Positions 20,145 through 31,881 of a stretch of 64,000 nucleotides of DNA are shown in pieces. Both the position numbers and the translations under genes were made by a program. This stretch comes from Alectoria sarmentosa (Eukaryota > Ascomycota > Lecanoromycetes > Lecanorales > Parmeliaceae), in contig WOGZ01000107.1 in assembly GCA_009733775.1 (NCBI GenBank), positions 1 through 64,000 on the forward strand, written 5' to 3'. Within the stretch, counting starts at the first letter, position 1. Every line of letters starts with the position of its first letter. Under the pieces are notes generated by a model, which was not told the origin of the DNA, did no database searches, and worked only from the letters and a program-made list of their open reading frames with translations.

Positions 20145-22704
20145 CTATGACGACACTGATGTATCCTCCCCTTCCTTTTCTACATACTCCGGCGGCGGTA
20201 GTTCCTCCCCTCCCTCCGTGCCATCCTCCGGAGCAACCCACACCTTCCCCAGCTCCTTCTCAATCTCCTCCCTGCGTTTCCGCCAGCCTTCCACCTTGGC
20301 CAGCTTCTCCCTCAAGGATTCAAGCTCTCGCTCCACGCCTTCCTTTTCCTCTTCCGTGCCGATCCTATCAAAGATCCACTCCTCGCCTTCTTCGCCTTGG
20401 CCAAGATCCAAATTCCACTCATGATACCGCTTGAGGCTTACTCTCGTACTTATGGTTAGTAATGTGATACCTCGTTCCTTGCATCGCTCGTAAAGAAGGC
20501 CTTCGACGTCGGAAGAAACAGCTGACGTGCCCTCGTCAATGACTGCATAGCGCGGCTCATGATACATCAATCGTGCAAATGCCATTCGTTGCTTCTCGCC
20601 ACCTGAGAGGACATCTTTCCACTCTTTCCTCACATCCCAGCCGCCTTCCCGTTCGGGCAGGTAGCCTAGCCGTACGTCTTCTAGGATATGTAAGAGTTCG
20701 TGGTCTTTGCGGCCGGAGTCCCGCATATCGATTTCCGAATGCGGATAGATGACTTGATCCCTTAGGGTACCGCTAGCGAGGTACGGCCGTTGCGGAAGGA
20801 ACATAATGCCATCTGTACCTGTACTACGCGGTCGTGACACTAGACCACGGTAGACGGGCCATAGACCACCTAGAACGCGGGCGATAGACGATTTCCCGGC
20901 GCCGTTGGGACCAGAGATTAGGACGTGAGCGCCTGGAGTGATGGTGAAGGAGAGGGAGGGGATGAGTGGGTCGCCTGGAAGAGGATATATGGCGGGAGCG
21001 ACGAGGGGCACATTCTCAAGACGTACGCCGTCGTAGCCGCGGTGGAGAGTCCCAAAGATATCGGAGAGGGAGTAAGGTTCTGGAGTTATGCCACGTGGAG
21101 GATAGTAGGCAGAGGCATGGACGCGATGGAGGGTGGAGATGAGGGTGTAGACGCGGGATGTGTAGCCTGCCAGCTCGGAGAGGTCTTTGATACTGTACAT
21201 CATGCGTCCGCCAGCATCGGCGAGTGAGAGCATGAGGCGTTTATTGGTGATGAATTGTTGCATACGGCCATGGGAGCGGTTTGTGGAGGGTGAGGATGTG
21301 GTGGTGTCCGTGGGAGAGAGTTCGGAATGCCCGCCTAGACCACCCCATTCTGGCAGAAAGACAGGAAGGGAGGTGATGAGATAACCAAAGGCTGACCAAG
21401 AGTATTTCAGGACGAAATCTTCGAGCATATTATAGCGGATTTTTAGACGGTAGATGCCCTCCATCCAGCCTTTAAGATCTCTGTAACCTTTGTCCAGAAC
21501 TACCTTCTCCATGTCTGCGCCGCCATAAAATGCCACTTCTTCAGCATTCGCAATTAGTCGTGCATGTAGCCCTCTGAAGTCTCCTTCTTTGCGCCCTTCC
21601 ACTGCCTTCAGTTTCCCGAATGGTGGTGAAAGTCGACGCAATGCCGTTGCTGTGATGAAGTAGTTGGCTAGAAGACCTGTCAAGGCCAGTGGCCCTAAAG
21701 ATCGAAAGAGCTGATAATTAAATACAAAAAGATCCACCAAAGGTTTCCCAATAGACGAATAAAGGGAGGCGGCCGAAGCGGTGAACAATGTGAGATCATT
21801 GGTGATGAATTGGTCTGTCCCTTGGCCAATGCCTCCATCGAGATTCAACAATTTGTAGTAGTTGAGATTGTCGTTCAAATAAAGGTCGTGGATATATCGA
21901 GTGAGTCTCGTGCGGAAAGCTATCGCCACTTTGCTTTGAAGGAATTTGATAACAGCATTGGTGTATGATGCAATTCCTGGTAGGGTCAGTTGACGTCTCA
22001 TCGAATCTATTCTCCGGACATAACATACCTCCGACACCACACCACTTGACAATCCCCCAGAGGAAGCTTCTGCCGTTCCCAGCTACCAGATCCCTTACTA
22101 TCTCTCCATCAAGTCTGGTCACCACCAGCGAGAGGTACGTGCGAAGTAGGAGGAATAGGCCTTGACTGAACAGTAATCCTGACTCTTTGCTGTTCCAATG
22201 CGGGACCATGATGCTCAGAAGACTCAAGAATTGGTGTATGAAAGCGATGTTAAGGCCAGGCTTCGTATTTGGTGGAGGGACTTGACCGGCTACCTGCCCA
22301 TCTCCAAGTCGTGCTGCACGAGGGGGGTTGAGGAAGAGGCGTCTGTGTGCATCGAAAGTCGTAGGTCTCGTAGGATAAATCTTAACCTCTGCTGTAGAGG
22401 AGCGATAAGGCACGATTATTGTCCTCGATCCATCCTTTCCCCGCAAGCCAGAATTCCGCCGCAAGAGTCTTTGGCGCTGTGCTTTCTTTTTGGACTCTTG
22501 TTTCCGCCATGTTCGACCTCCATAAGCCCCAGAAATGATGGTGATGAGCAAAGCCAGTGTAGCTGCAAGCCGTGTTACTTTTGAGGTCTGCTTGTATTTT
22601 GAGCGGAAGAGGCGAGCCCATGGGCCAAGTACCGCGAGCAGAGGATCCACAGAATGACGAAGAGTCGACTGAGCTGCCATTGTGCTTTTCGTCTGATTCA
22701 TCAA
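20145..22704 (-). CDS. Peroxisomal ABCD-family half ABC transporter (Pxa1-like)
   Basis: Two minus-strand exons, 22704-22029 and 21976-20145, give about 835 aa; the splice joins KWCGVGG to IASYTNAV. ABCD half transporters import long-chain acyl-CoA into peroxisomes for beta-oxidation and act as dimers. The sequence has an N-terminal hydrophobic segment (LAATLALLITIISGAYGG), the family LSLVVTRLDGEIVRDLV block and the ABCD loop motif NAEEVAFYGG. It also shows Walker A GPNGAGKSS, the signature LSGGEKQRMAFAR and Walker B YAVIDEGTSAVSSD. The Walker B glutamate is followed by Gly where many ABCD proteins have Cys. The C-terminus adds a charged coiled coil. An in-frame second start at 22680 is possible. 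Assignment to Pxa1 rather than Pxa2 is from general resemblance only. Confidence 0.9.
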
Positions 22705-24124
22705 AAGGTGCTATCGTGATCGGAATAAGTAGGGAAAAGTCAAGGGCAAAGAAGCATAGCTCGATGATGACATGTTGAAGGGAAAAGGCCAATTGGTCTA
22801 TACTCTCTTTTGCCCATCACAATCCTGTTTCTCGAGCACGATTGAGTTGAGTAACAATACAGAAGAAACTGTGAACTTGTCGCGCTCTAGAGCAACTGAA
22901 GTCGTGAAGGCAGTAGTCTTCTCCCCCACACTCACGACTCTCGGCTGGGAGAGGAGACCGATGGCAAGTTTTGCCGAAGGAAAAAAAACCTCGCCACCGA
23001 GATATCCACGATCCATTATTCCAACTCTAACTATTACTAGCAAATTCTGTAGCGGAGCTTTGTCGGGTCTTCTCTGGGGCTTATCCATCTGCTGCTCTTT
23101 ACTTTGAAATATATACAACACAGTACAATAAAATTCGATAGAGGCGCAGACAGCTGAGACCGCAGACGACTTCGGTGGCACGTATAACTTCTCCGTTATT
23201 GCACCATGACACCACCCTAGACATTTGACTGGTCCAACGGAGACTGAGTTTCTCATGACATCTGGTGTGAACGATGTATGACAGCAACGAACACAAATGG
23301 GGTCCCCTGGTATGTTTGATGCACAATTAATGCTCGAGATAGATTAGAGCTTCAAATCGAACAAGCATACAGCCCAACTATCTTCACAGTCCATTTCTTT
23401 GATTCGTTCTCGTGTGTTACTTCAGCCATCCTGGTTCGTACTGGGTCCCTATTGAAGATCCAGTCGAGCCAGTCTCCAAATTGTTTTACATAGTACCTCT
23501 CCCTTAGCTCTCTGATCTATGCACTTCGAATTCGTGCCGAATGCTGCTGAGAGACTTCTTTCAAGCGCCTGAAGCTGAATGCTTCACAGCTCATTTGAAC
23601 TGCTTAGCTACTTTACTGATCTACCTATCTATGTCGCTTACGGAGGTGATGTCCGAGACTCCGAGCTGGACGCGTGTGTACCTGAGCTATAGGCGACTTC
23701 ATCCCGCGCCTGACGAAGATCACTGGTGGGATGCTAATTTCAGAGATGCTAATTTCGCTTCAGACATGCATTGAACTGAGACCACCAAAGATTACTGTAT
23801 AGTGGACCCGACGATATTTTTGTGGCCTATCAAAAATTGGCGGCTTCAACGTAGGCGCGTCCACGGGTGGTGCCATAAGTTCATAACCACGGAATTGCAA
23901 GTCAACAAATCATCAAGGTGAAGGTCAATCAAACCATGGAACGGAACGGAACGCGAGGGTTAGCATGCAGGGGCCATTATAAGAACACTCTGTCCCTCTA
24001 CTTCGTTTGCTTGATCCACCATGTTTTCACCAACAGAACCTTTCCAGCTAGGAAGACTGCCTAGGGCATTGGACCGACACTCGGCCACACTAGCAATATC
24101 AAAAGCCTGCCGAGAGACGTCTAT
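22705..24124. other. Intergenic region, no gene recognised
   Basis: About 1.4 kb separates the ABC transporter start from the secreted repeat protein. Frames of 110-150 codons exist on both strands at 22772-23256 but overlap each other and show no family features. A TATA-like element (CATTATAAGAACAC) at about 23975-23988 sits 140 bp before the next start codon. Confidence 0.5.
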
Positions 24125-25576
24125 ATGTCATCATTCAAGACAGCATTCGTGATTTGCCTCTTGCTCGTCTTAACTTCGACTGCAAGCCCGATCCACAGCA
24201 ATACAGAAATCGACTCTGTTCCCTTGAAAGTCTTTCAACCCCTTCACGGATCGAGGTTCCAATTGACAACGTCCAATACCGGCGGGAAGGTTTGCCGTTC
24301 TTCAGACAGATCATGCAAGTTACATCGCAGAACTCAAGACTTCTACATTTGGAGAGCCCGCCCGCTCGAGCTCATCCTTCCTACTTATCACGCAGGCCCA
24401 TTGCTCCGGGAATTCTATCGTGCAATACTAGCACAAGCCAACGAGCAGTGGTCCTTGCAAGCCCCATTACATCGGTTCTGGATCAAATATGGCGACTTGG
24501 AGCTTCTTTTTGACTCGGAAGGCGGACCGATACCATGGTCTGTCGTAACAAAATTTGCCCAAAAGATGCTTTGGGCGACACAGCTGGGATGGGCTGGCAC
24601 ATACGATATCATATACCAGAATCGTGCGGCAACACAGGCTGTTGGTGTGACTCTGCGAATTGCCAACAATCAGCTCTCATTGCCACAACGTCATATGAGC
24701 AAATCACGCACAGTCCAATCTGCGAAAAGAACTGATTTGAAAAAGCGCAGCGGATTCCACCTAACCTCGTTCAAGATCCATGATGGAATCGTACCACTCT
24801 CCGTCGCTGCACCCTATGTAAAAGCCTTCTTCGACGCCGTCGCCGCTGAAGCTTCCAACGCTCGGACGTCCCGACCGGAACCAGCATTGTTGACAATGAC
24901 TCAAGGGCGTTTCCAGCTGACCATATCGTGCCTGGGAGCAAGTATCCCATGGCCTCTGCTGGTGTCCGCCGCGGAGAGTTTCTCAGCCCTTGCGGATCGC
25001 TTCTGGGTCAACACCTTCGATGCTTTCTACGAAGACTCACAAAATTCCATCACGATTGCCTTCAGCCTGCGGCTCTTGCAGAAGGCGACCGGGCTAGGCT
25101 TGATGGCCACCTCTCTACCCATGAGAAGAACCCTCCATAGTCAAAGTCTGCCAGCCAAGCCGATCACGCCCTTGCGAACACGCTCCCCCTCCACACCCAT
25201 GTCCCCGGGCATCAAAGTCACAAGCTTCATCCAAATCGCCGCCCTGGTTCCGAGCGTCATCGCCGCCGCAAAACTCGAAGACTTTTACAACATCATCGCC
25301 TTGAAGATTGAAACGGGACAATTGAAAAACCACATCCCTTCCAAGACCGTTGCGTGTTCCCTCTGGGATTTCGAGCTGACCTTCTCTTGCGACAAAATCG
25401 ATGTGCCGTTGAGCTTTGTGAAGGCATTTGTGATCGACATGGCCGAGTTGTCGTCAAGGCAGTTCACGGGGTTTTATGAGGCTACGGTGAGGGGGGAAGG
25501 GGCACTGAATGGGCTGATCTTTTACGTGCAGATGAGGTTGAAGGGAAAGGGTCAGCAACCATCCTACCTCAAGTGA
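24125..25576 (+). CDS. Secreted protein with three copies of an unrecognised ~105-residue domain
   Basis: A single exon encodes 483 aa. Residues 1-20 form a clear signal peptide (hydrophobic core FVICLLLVLTSTAS). Three diverged domains follow, at about residues 77-180, 211-318 and 363-472. Each opens with a helix containing a Phe-Tyr or Phe-Phe pair (LREFYRAIL, VKAFFDAVA, LEDFYNIIA). A strand of the type F-Q/E-L-T-F/I-S-C comes next, then IPWSVV, IPWPLL or VPLSFV, a helix, an aromatic segment (WAGTYDIIY, WVNTFDAFY, FTGFYEATV) and a final strand ending L-R-I, L-R-L or M-R-L. Linkers are basic and Ser/Thr/Pro-rich, with possible Lys-Arg processing sites. I do not recognise a named Pfam family. 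A role in secretion or cell-surface interaction is inference only. Confidence 0.8.
   Translation: MSSFKTAFVICLLLVLTSTASPIHSNTEIDSVPLKVFQPLHGSRFQLTTSNTGGKVCRSSDRSCKLHRRTQDFYIWRARPLELILPTYHAGPLLREFYRAILAQANEQWSLQAPLHRFWIKYGDLELLFDSEGGPIPWSVVTKFAQKMLWATQLGWAGTYDIIYQNRAATQAVGVTLRIANNQLSLPQRHMSKSRTVQSAKRTDLKKRSGFHLTSFKIHDGIVPLSVAAPYVKAFFDAVAAEASNARTSRPEPALLTMTQGRFQLTISCLGASIPWPLLVSAAESFSALADRFWVNTFDAFYEDSQNSITIAFSLRLLQKATGLGLMATSLPMRRTLHSQSLPAKPITPLRTRSPSTPMSPGIKVTSFIQIAALVPSVIAAAKLEDFYNIIALKIETGQLKNHIPSKTVACSLWDFELTFSCDKIDVPLSFVKAFVIDMAELSSRQFTGFYEATVRGEGALNGLIFYVQMRLKGKGQQPSYLK
24353..24664 (+). repeat. Protein repeat unit 1 of the secreted protein
   Basis: Codons for residues about 77-180. The conserved core reads GGPIPWSVVTKFAQKM...GWAGTYDIIY. 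DNA identity to the other two units is low, so the duplication is old. Confidence 0.6.
24755..25078 (+). repeat. Protein repeat unit 2 of the secreted protein
   Basis: Codons for residues about 211-318. It starts with LTSFKIHD and contains FQLTISCLGASIPW and the NTFDAFY aromatic segment. Confidence 0.6.
25211..25540 (+). repeat. Protein repeat unit 3 of the secreted protein
   Basis: Codons for residues about 363-472. It starts with VTSFIQIA, parallel to unit 2, and contains FELTFSCDKIDVPLSFV and FTGFYEATV. The usual IPW is replaced by VPL. Confidence 0.6.
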
Positions 25577-25878
25577 TGCTGCCACTTTCTTAGTATCCAC
25601 CTTGCCTTTTTTGGCCATGGATATGAGGGTTTTCGCTGCAAGCAAACTTTCAAGACCTGCTCCTACGACTAAGTACAGCAGCAGCAGTAGCCTGGACAAT
25701 TTACTCTATCTAATATCGTAAAAGTAATTGCGTCTATACAGATTCGTCTAATGCTCGAATCGTCTTTATAAAGTCTAAACACACATCATACCATTCAAAA
25801 AATTTATATGCATAGGATTGGACGCCTCGCTATGAGTATGTGCAACACTGGCTCAGTTCTCCAGCAGAACTTTCCCAC
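25577..25878. other. Convergent 3' intergenic region
   Basis: The secreted-protein gene and the lipase gene end towards each other here. A minus-strand frame at 25454-25699 begins with a hydrophobic stretch but overlaps the secreted gene antisense and is not supported. Confidence 0.5.
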
Positions 25879-27472
25879 TTACTCCTTCAGGACCTCACCA
25901 TGTATAATCGCATCACTAGGATGCTTGGCCTCTGTTGCATGACCGTTCGCATCAGCAAAGCCATTGCCGTCGCTGTGTGAAATGGCTACCCATCCTTTGA
26001 TTGACCCGTCTGTCGCCAGAATTTTGTGGTCTTGAGCTAATGGGAAGTTCTGTTCCCCTTTCGGCTGCTCCAAATCAGGAGTATCTGGACTTTTGAAGTC
26101 CATATCCAAAGCAGAAGTCTCCGCGACTTTAATACCACTCCTCCTTAATGACTCCAATATTGCACGAACGTTGAGACGCATCGTACGTTCAGGATCCTCT
26201 GCTTTGAAGATTTTCCTTGTCAACCAGGGAAACAGTGGGCCAAAATCTGACTGTGAGGGATGTGCCGAAGAGATGGGATAGAAAATGTGCGGTTTCGTTT
26301 CTGGAGCGGGATTATCCCCAACAGGTGGCGAGAGGGCGCGTTTCGTTTCCCGCAAATTGCTGGTCCATTTGAAAAACGCCTCACTGAGAACGGCCAACGG
26401 CGGGGACCCATCCGTCGAATTGTAAGCAGGAAGCGGTTTGGACCAGAGGTAAGAGGTCGGACTGCTCAGGAGCGGAAGGGTCCAGAGATCCAACAGGGTG
26501 ATGGGCGTAGCGGGTGTCACTTGCGAGACTATCGAGGAATCTAGGTTTGGACGGTAGAGGGGAGTGTAGCCGTTCGATGGAGAAGAGGAGTGGTAGTAGA
26601 CTGATTTAATGAATTGCACCACTGTTGCTGCCCCAAATGAATGCCCTGACCAAGAGATTTTGCCCGGTGTATGGACGTCGAGCGCGGAGGCGAACATGCT
26701 CAGAAGATCATGATCCTGAGAAGTTCGAGCCCCAATGTTGTGCAATTGTTTCGGACTGCTGTCGAGTTTGAGTAGCGCTTCATGTAGCAAGCCCAACTCC
26801 CAAAGCCGTATTTCCAGTTGCTTGTTCCGGTTCTCATCCACTTCTGGAGATGGCTTGTAGGGAAGAGATCGGTATTCTACTGCTTTTGGTGGGGATCCAT
26901 CCGTGAAATGTATGCAAGATATAGGCGCACTACCGTCCCTATGCTCGGGAGCAACGACTACCATCCCGTGGCTTGCCAAGGACCCCGTCAAGTGGCTGTA
27001 AGCGGTTTTCGTCCCGCCTAGGCCATGTGAGAAAACCATGACCGGCCATCGCCCTACTTGCTCTGGCGGAACAAGGATTTGGGCGTCTTGCGAGGCAGGG
27101 ATTGTGGTATGGAAAACAAGGCGTAGGATTGGTAGGTAGCTATAGAAATGGTGTTAAATCCTGTAAGGCTTGATCTTGTGGGGTGAATTACCTTAAGAAG
27201 GATGCCAGCCGAGGACCAGCGCTCAAGAATCGAGCATATGCGCGGAAGTATTCCCCTTGAGGGCTCGGTAACCAGTACACCGGCTTGGGCTTCGTAGGCT
27301 CGCAAGGGTAGAAGATTCGAAAGCTGACAGTCGTTATGTCGGCATCTGGGGGCGGACTGCTCGTCGGTAGGTCAGAGGTTGGGATCTCAATCTCTTGAGT
27401 GCCGACCTTGTAAGGGCCTGTGTAAGCTGGAAAGGAAGGAACAGGATTGAAGCGGGAAAGAAGATGAGACAT
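25879..27472 (-). CDS. Platelet-activating factor acetylhydrolase-like phospholipase (PAF-AH plasma/II type)
   Basis: Two exons, 27472-27192 and 27139-25879, give about 513 aa; the junction yields FLSYLPILRLVFHTTIPA. The family hydrolyses the sn-2 acetyl or short oxidised acyl chain of phospholipids. Visible landmarks are the oxyanion-region VMVFSHGLGGTKTAYSHL, the EHRDGSAP block, the nucleophile elbow GHSFGAATV and an acid-containing TPITLLDLWTLPL. A His candidate lies in PISSAHPSQSDFG. The start at 27472 (MSHLLSRFNPVPSFPAYTGPYKVG) is the only ATG close to the conserved N-terminus. No signal peptide is seen, so it is probably intracellular. The C-terminal 70 residues are less conserved and look disordered. 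Confidence 0.88.
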
Positions 27473-28395
27473 TTCGATAGTGGGCACGCGACCATCGATG
27501 ATGGGAATGATTGGGATATTTTGGCGCTATTATGTATAATGTAGACACAAACTTGATGAAATGAAACGCTGAAGAGACTGTGGGAGGTATATACAATACT
27601 TAGGAATCAGAAAAAAAGAAGCGAGTAGAAGAAGTGCTACTTATGTATCATAACATCCTTTTGCCTTCCCTTCCGCCGCCCGGATGATGGAACATGGATC
27701 AAATTTTTGGAGAATAAAAGCTTGGCGCTCGGAGCTGCCGCCGTACCGCCACGCTTGGCGTAGCTTGGCTTGGCTTGGCGTGGCTTGGCTTGATTAAGAT
27801 AGTTCCCTATGAGGTATCAAAGCAGGAGCTCTAGATCTTGGGATATATTCAACAGGGCATGATCTTTGTTTGCTCTAGGCCGCTGAACTGTGTGAAGTCG
27901 GCAAAGGTTTGCGATTCTACGCTATGTGAGGACGGGCTACTTCGGTTGAGAATGGTTGGCAATCGCTGCCTTTCTCCATTGACTGATATCAAAGTGAGTG
28001 AGTATGAATTGAATTAAGAACCCTTCATATCCCTTCAATGGGGTTTGCATAGACTCCTGCAGGCCTTGTTCCGGTCCATTGCTTCCTTTCTTGACACTCA
28101 CATTTTTGCAGCTCGGTTCTCAGGAAAGTAGAGGTGACGAGGAAGTAGGTAAGCATTACAGAGCTCGAATAGAAAACTCGCTGTCACGCTCGACCCGGCA
28201 GAACAAGAAATTCGTGTACTGCTTTAGATGACACCTCTGAACCGTCGCTATCTTGGTTTCTAGCCAATCATTTCTTTGCCATTCGGCATCCTCACACCTC
28301 TTGAAGGCAGCGAGGCGTCCTTTGCTCCCTTTCCTCCCGCGTTATCATTCCTTACGAGACACCGAACCTAGCTACCAACACAAGCGGCACCCTTG
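27473..28395. other. Intergenic region, no gene recognised
   Basis: About 0.9 kb between the lipase start and the UTP17 stop. It contains an imperfect TTGGC-based pentamer array at about 27752-27791. No conserved frame was found. Confidence 0.5.
27752..27791. repeat. TTGGC/GTGGC pentanucleotide array
   Basis: About seven units of a five-base motif (GCTTG, GCGTG and GCTTG variants) occur back to back. Confidence 0.7.
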
Positions 28396-31300
28396 TCATC
28401 CTCCCAATCTCCCAGAGTAGAGGCTCGCAACCTGCTCGAACAGCTGTGTCACTGGAGGTAGAGCATATGTCGGACCCACGTCAAACACCTCGGCTAGTCT
28501 GTCCTGGCTAACGACCACTGCGTCATCATTCTCGATGCGTGGCTCACGAGTGATGCTGCCAGATTTGGTTAGTGAAAGCCCCACATCCTTGCTGATATCG
28601 CCCTTGGTCAGCATCCTTTGCCCACTGCCGAATAGGTCATTAAGTCCCCGACTAGGCACCGCCTGATCCTCTGGCAAAATCGTAGGAACAGAGAGCATTG
28701 ATTGGCTCGGTAGAATAGTTCGCACCTGAGCCGCCGAGTCGATGGCATAGAATCCCTTTCTTCCTGGTGCAGACAGTAGTGTCGTGACTGTGCTGGGTAA
28801 GTGTGTCATAAATTGAGGTGTAGCATCGGCTGGATCGAAAAATGCAACCCGTGATCCCAGGCCTGTCTCTGCAGTTTGCGGTATCGCAATACCAAAAAGT
28901 GAGTCATGAGTATCGACGGCAAGATGACTCAGTGCGGATCGCTTGTCAGGCGATAGGCCAAGGGCTGGCAGCTCCAAGCCATACTTTAGCTTGTCATTGA
29001 CAAGATCATATACACAAAGCTCGTCCGACAGCGTTACGATATACTTGTGGACGATACCGAGACCAAGCAGTGACCCAGTATAGAGCCCGTTGTACACGCT
29101 CTTAATCTCTCCACTGTATGTGTCAATGATATAAATCGGAGATGCCGTTGAAGATTGCAGGCCCGCAGCAAGAATTGACCCATCCTGGGAATAAGCAAGC
29201 TTAGCACCCAAGAGGCCCTTTTCAATAGTAAGCTCCCAAACCTCCAAGGGTGTGGTGTGCTGGCAGTGCCAAGCTGTCAGGCTGCTACCATCTTTGCTCT
29301 TCACTTCTAGACCATTTCTTCGACGGATTGCTGGCTTCCACGTCTTCACTATACAATTTTCACCGACAGTAGCGAAAGCAACAGAGCTTGGGTCTGAAAC
29401 AAGATCAAGGACACCGCCCCGATCATAGGAGTTTCCGGAGGGAGATGCATGTGGGGTGTCAACTCTTGAGACCAGCTCCCATACCTTTGTAACATCATTC
29501 CATGACCAGAATTTCAAGTATATCTCCTCACGGAAGACTAGCTCCTTCAATACGCTTTCTCCGCTGAAAGCAAGGGGTTCTAGGTCCCTCTTCGGTGGTA
29601 TCCATTCATCCACAGAAGCAAGCCATTGCCCGTTGGAGCTAGTCTGAAGTTGTGTTACGTTAGGCTCCTCAATGATGTTCGATTCTGGACCCATATTCAG
29701 GGTCGTAATTTTCGTCCGCGTCAGGGCCTGCCGCGAGATTTGATGAGCTGCTCTAACATCGAAGGTTTGCAGATAAGAAGCATTTGGTGGCGTCATGGAT
29801 AACCATTTCGATGTGGTTGCAGGTGGCACTGCCAAAAGCAGACGACCGGTGCCGAAGAAGGAGACGCAAGCCGGACACCTAAAGCCCTGGAATGCACCTT
29901 TCTTTCGCGTCGCAGCAGTCACAGTAGGTACAAAGGGCAGTGGCAGTCTCGCTTGCTGAACGGCTGGTATCTGTATACCGGCGATGCTGAAGGTTGGTTG
30001 TAGTTCAGAGGTAGAAAGGATCATGACAGAATTATCGGCCAGTCGGATGCCATAGGAAGATCCAAAAGGAGAGACAACAATGCTTTCGATGGCAGCTCCA
30101 AGATGAGGAAGGTGTTCTCGCCGTTCTGTCTCTAATTGCCAGAGCACAAGCGTAGTCTCTTGACCTCCAGAGATGATATAGTTGCCTATAGATATCAGCA
30201 GGTTCAAATTATGAACTTAGGAACACTCACCATCTGCAGACCACTTGGCTGCCTGAACAGCATTCCTATGCCAATGTAGTCGCCGAGGGTTAACATCGAC
30301 CGAGCTTTCTATGCCTGCACGAAGATCTCTTTTGATGAGTTTCCGTAGCAGATCCTCGTAGATATGGATGGAGCCCTTTAAGCCTCCAATAACTATGTCG
30401 ATTGCATTTGTCAGTGACCTCCCCCCTTTGGACTTTTTCTGCATCTCTTCAGACGGTCTTAATCTAACGTCCGTACTGACGATATGTTCCGGACACTCGA
30501 TGATACGCCACCTATATGAAACATTCTTCAATGAGGATAGTGCGAGTTCCTCGGACGATCCAAGAATGAGCTGCGATCCAGATGTGGCAACAATTACTCG
30601 AGCATTATCTAAGACCTTGACATTTGATAAAGCTTGCTTATTCGTGAGCAGTGTCTTAACGTCAGTCTTCGCACCAGCCTCGCCACCTTCGAGACGATGT
30701 ACTGAAAGCAGCCATGGTCCTTGCCCTTTCTTATCTATCGTATACACCAGGTCTCTATCAGGATTGCCTGGGTTCTGCTTTCCCGTCACCAAAGAGTAGA
30801 TAGACGAGGATATTCTCCAATGATTTAGCCTCAAGCCTTCGATCCAGTCCCATTTTTCAATAACCCCGGATATAGTTGAAAGGTAAAGATGGCTTTGCGT
30901 CGTCGAGGAGAAAGCAAATGCCGATATGCCATCAGCTTTGTATATTCGAAGTTGACGCAAAAGGAGCGAAGTCGAGGTCGAATACACAGCGATTGAAGTG
31001 CCATACGCAACTAACAGAAACCTGTAAAGTAATGGAATTAGCACATGAGAACATGCAGCAGTCAAAGTGGAAGGACTTACTTCTCATCCGGAGAAAAGAC
31101 TGGATCCACGTCAAGCATTTGTCCTCCCGAAGGATCTGAGACTTTCCACGTCGCTGTCTCGACGGCCTTTTCTCTATTTTCCTGCCCATTGGGTCCTACG
31201 TTTCTGTCCCTGTGTTTCTCTTTCTTTGACTTGTGCTTCCTTGTCAACTTTTGACCGCCTTCTTTCTTCCCTTCTCGGCTTTCAGGTTGATTTCTCGATG

Positions 31301-31646
31301 CGGCAGGCTGACCTTTCTCCAACGAGTATTTTTCTCGTATTTTTACCAATCCAGTATCGTCATCATTCTCTCCCATTTTGATTCCATCCTTACGTCCCGA
31401 CTCGTCTCGTGGCGGGTTCTTCAAGGCTTCGTTCTCTCGCTTTACACGTTTACGAGCGAGCTTCTTATTCCTCCTGTCAGTGGGCACCTGTGTAGATCCT
31501 TTGGTTTCGGTATGCTTTGTTACAACTTTCGAAGAGACTCTGGCTTGTATTGGTCTCGTCGTGTCCGTCTTCTGCTTCTTGACCGGTTTGGATTGTTCGG
31601 GAGTGGCTAACTCTTCGTCTACTGCGTCGCGGTTCCTTTTGGGCAT
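28396..31646 (-). CDS. UTP17: U3 snoRNP / t-UTP component Utp17 (Nan1, WDR75 family)
   Basis: Three exons, 31646-31081, 31021-30231 and 30185-28396, encode about 1048 aa. Utp17 belongs to the t-UTP subcomplex of the small-subunit processome and links Pol I transcription with 18S pre-rRNA processing in the nucleolus. The first about 165 residues are basic and disordered, with nuclear-localisation-like Lys/Arg runs. WD40 propellers follow: FSPDEKFLLVAYGTSIAVYS, AFAFSSTTQSHLYLSTISG, and across the last intron AAKWSADG joined to NYIISGGQETTLVLWQLET. This last one is the WD repeat most typical of the family. The start lies 235 bp from the divergently transcribed RPB10 start. Confidence 0.9.
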
Positions 31647-31881
31647 TTTCGATCACGGAAGGGTAGGAGGAGCTCTTCGAATCACCCTTCGGCAATCCGC
31701 AAAGTTGCAATCGTAATACTTGTGTTGAACACGGGCATATTGGATTTTCAAAGTACAACTCGAGTTCAGTCGCCGAAGATCTACCGGTGAGCTCCGAGTT
31801 ATCTTGGCGAACGACAGTCGAACTTGAAATTCCACATAGCAAAAATTTACGGTCCACAACTTCAAAATCAGATCGTGCAAG
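31647..31881. promoter_or_regulatory. Shared bidirectional promoter of UTP17 and RPB10
   Basis: Only 235 bp separate the two start codons, which are in head-to-head orientation, so the core promoters must lie here. No named transcription-factor site was identified with confidence. Confidence 0.6.

Noticed and set aside
25454..25699. Small minus-strand frame with a hydrophobic N-terminus
   Set aside because: Overlaps the 3' end of the secreted gene in antisense; no other support.
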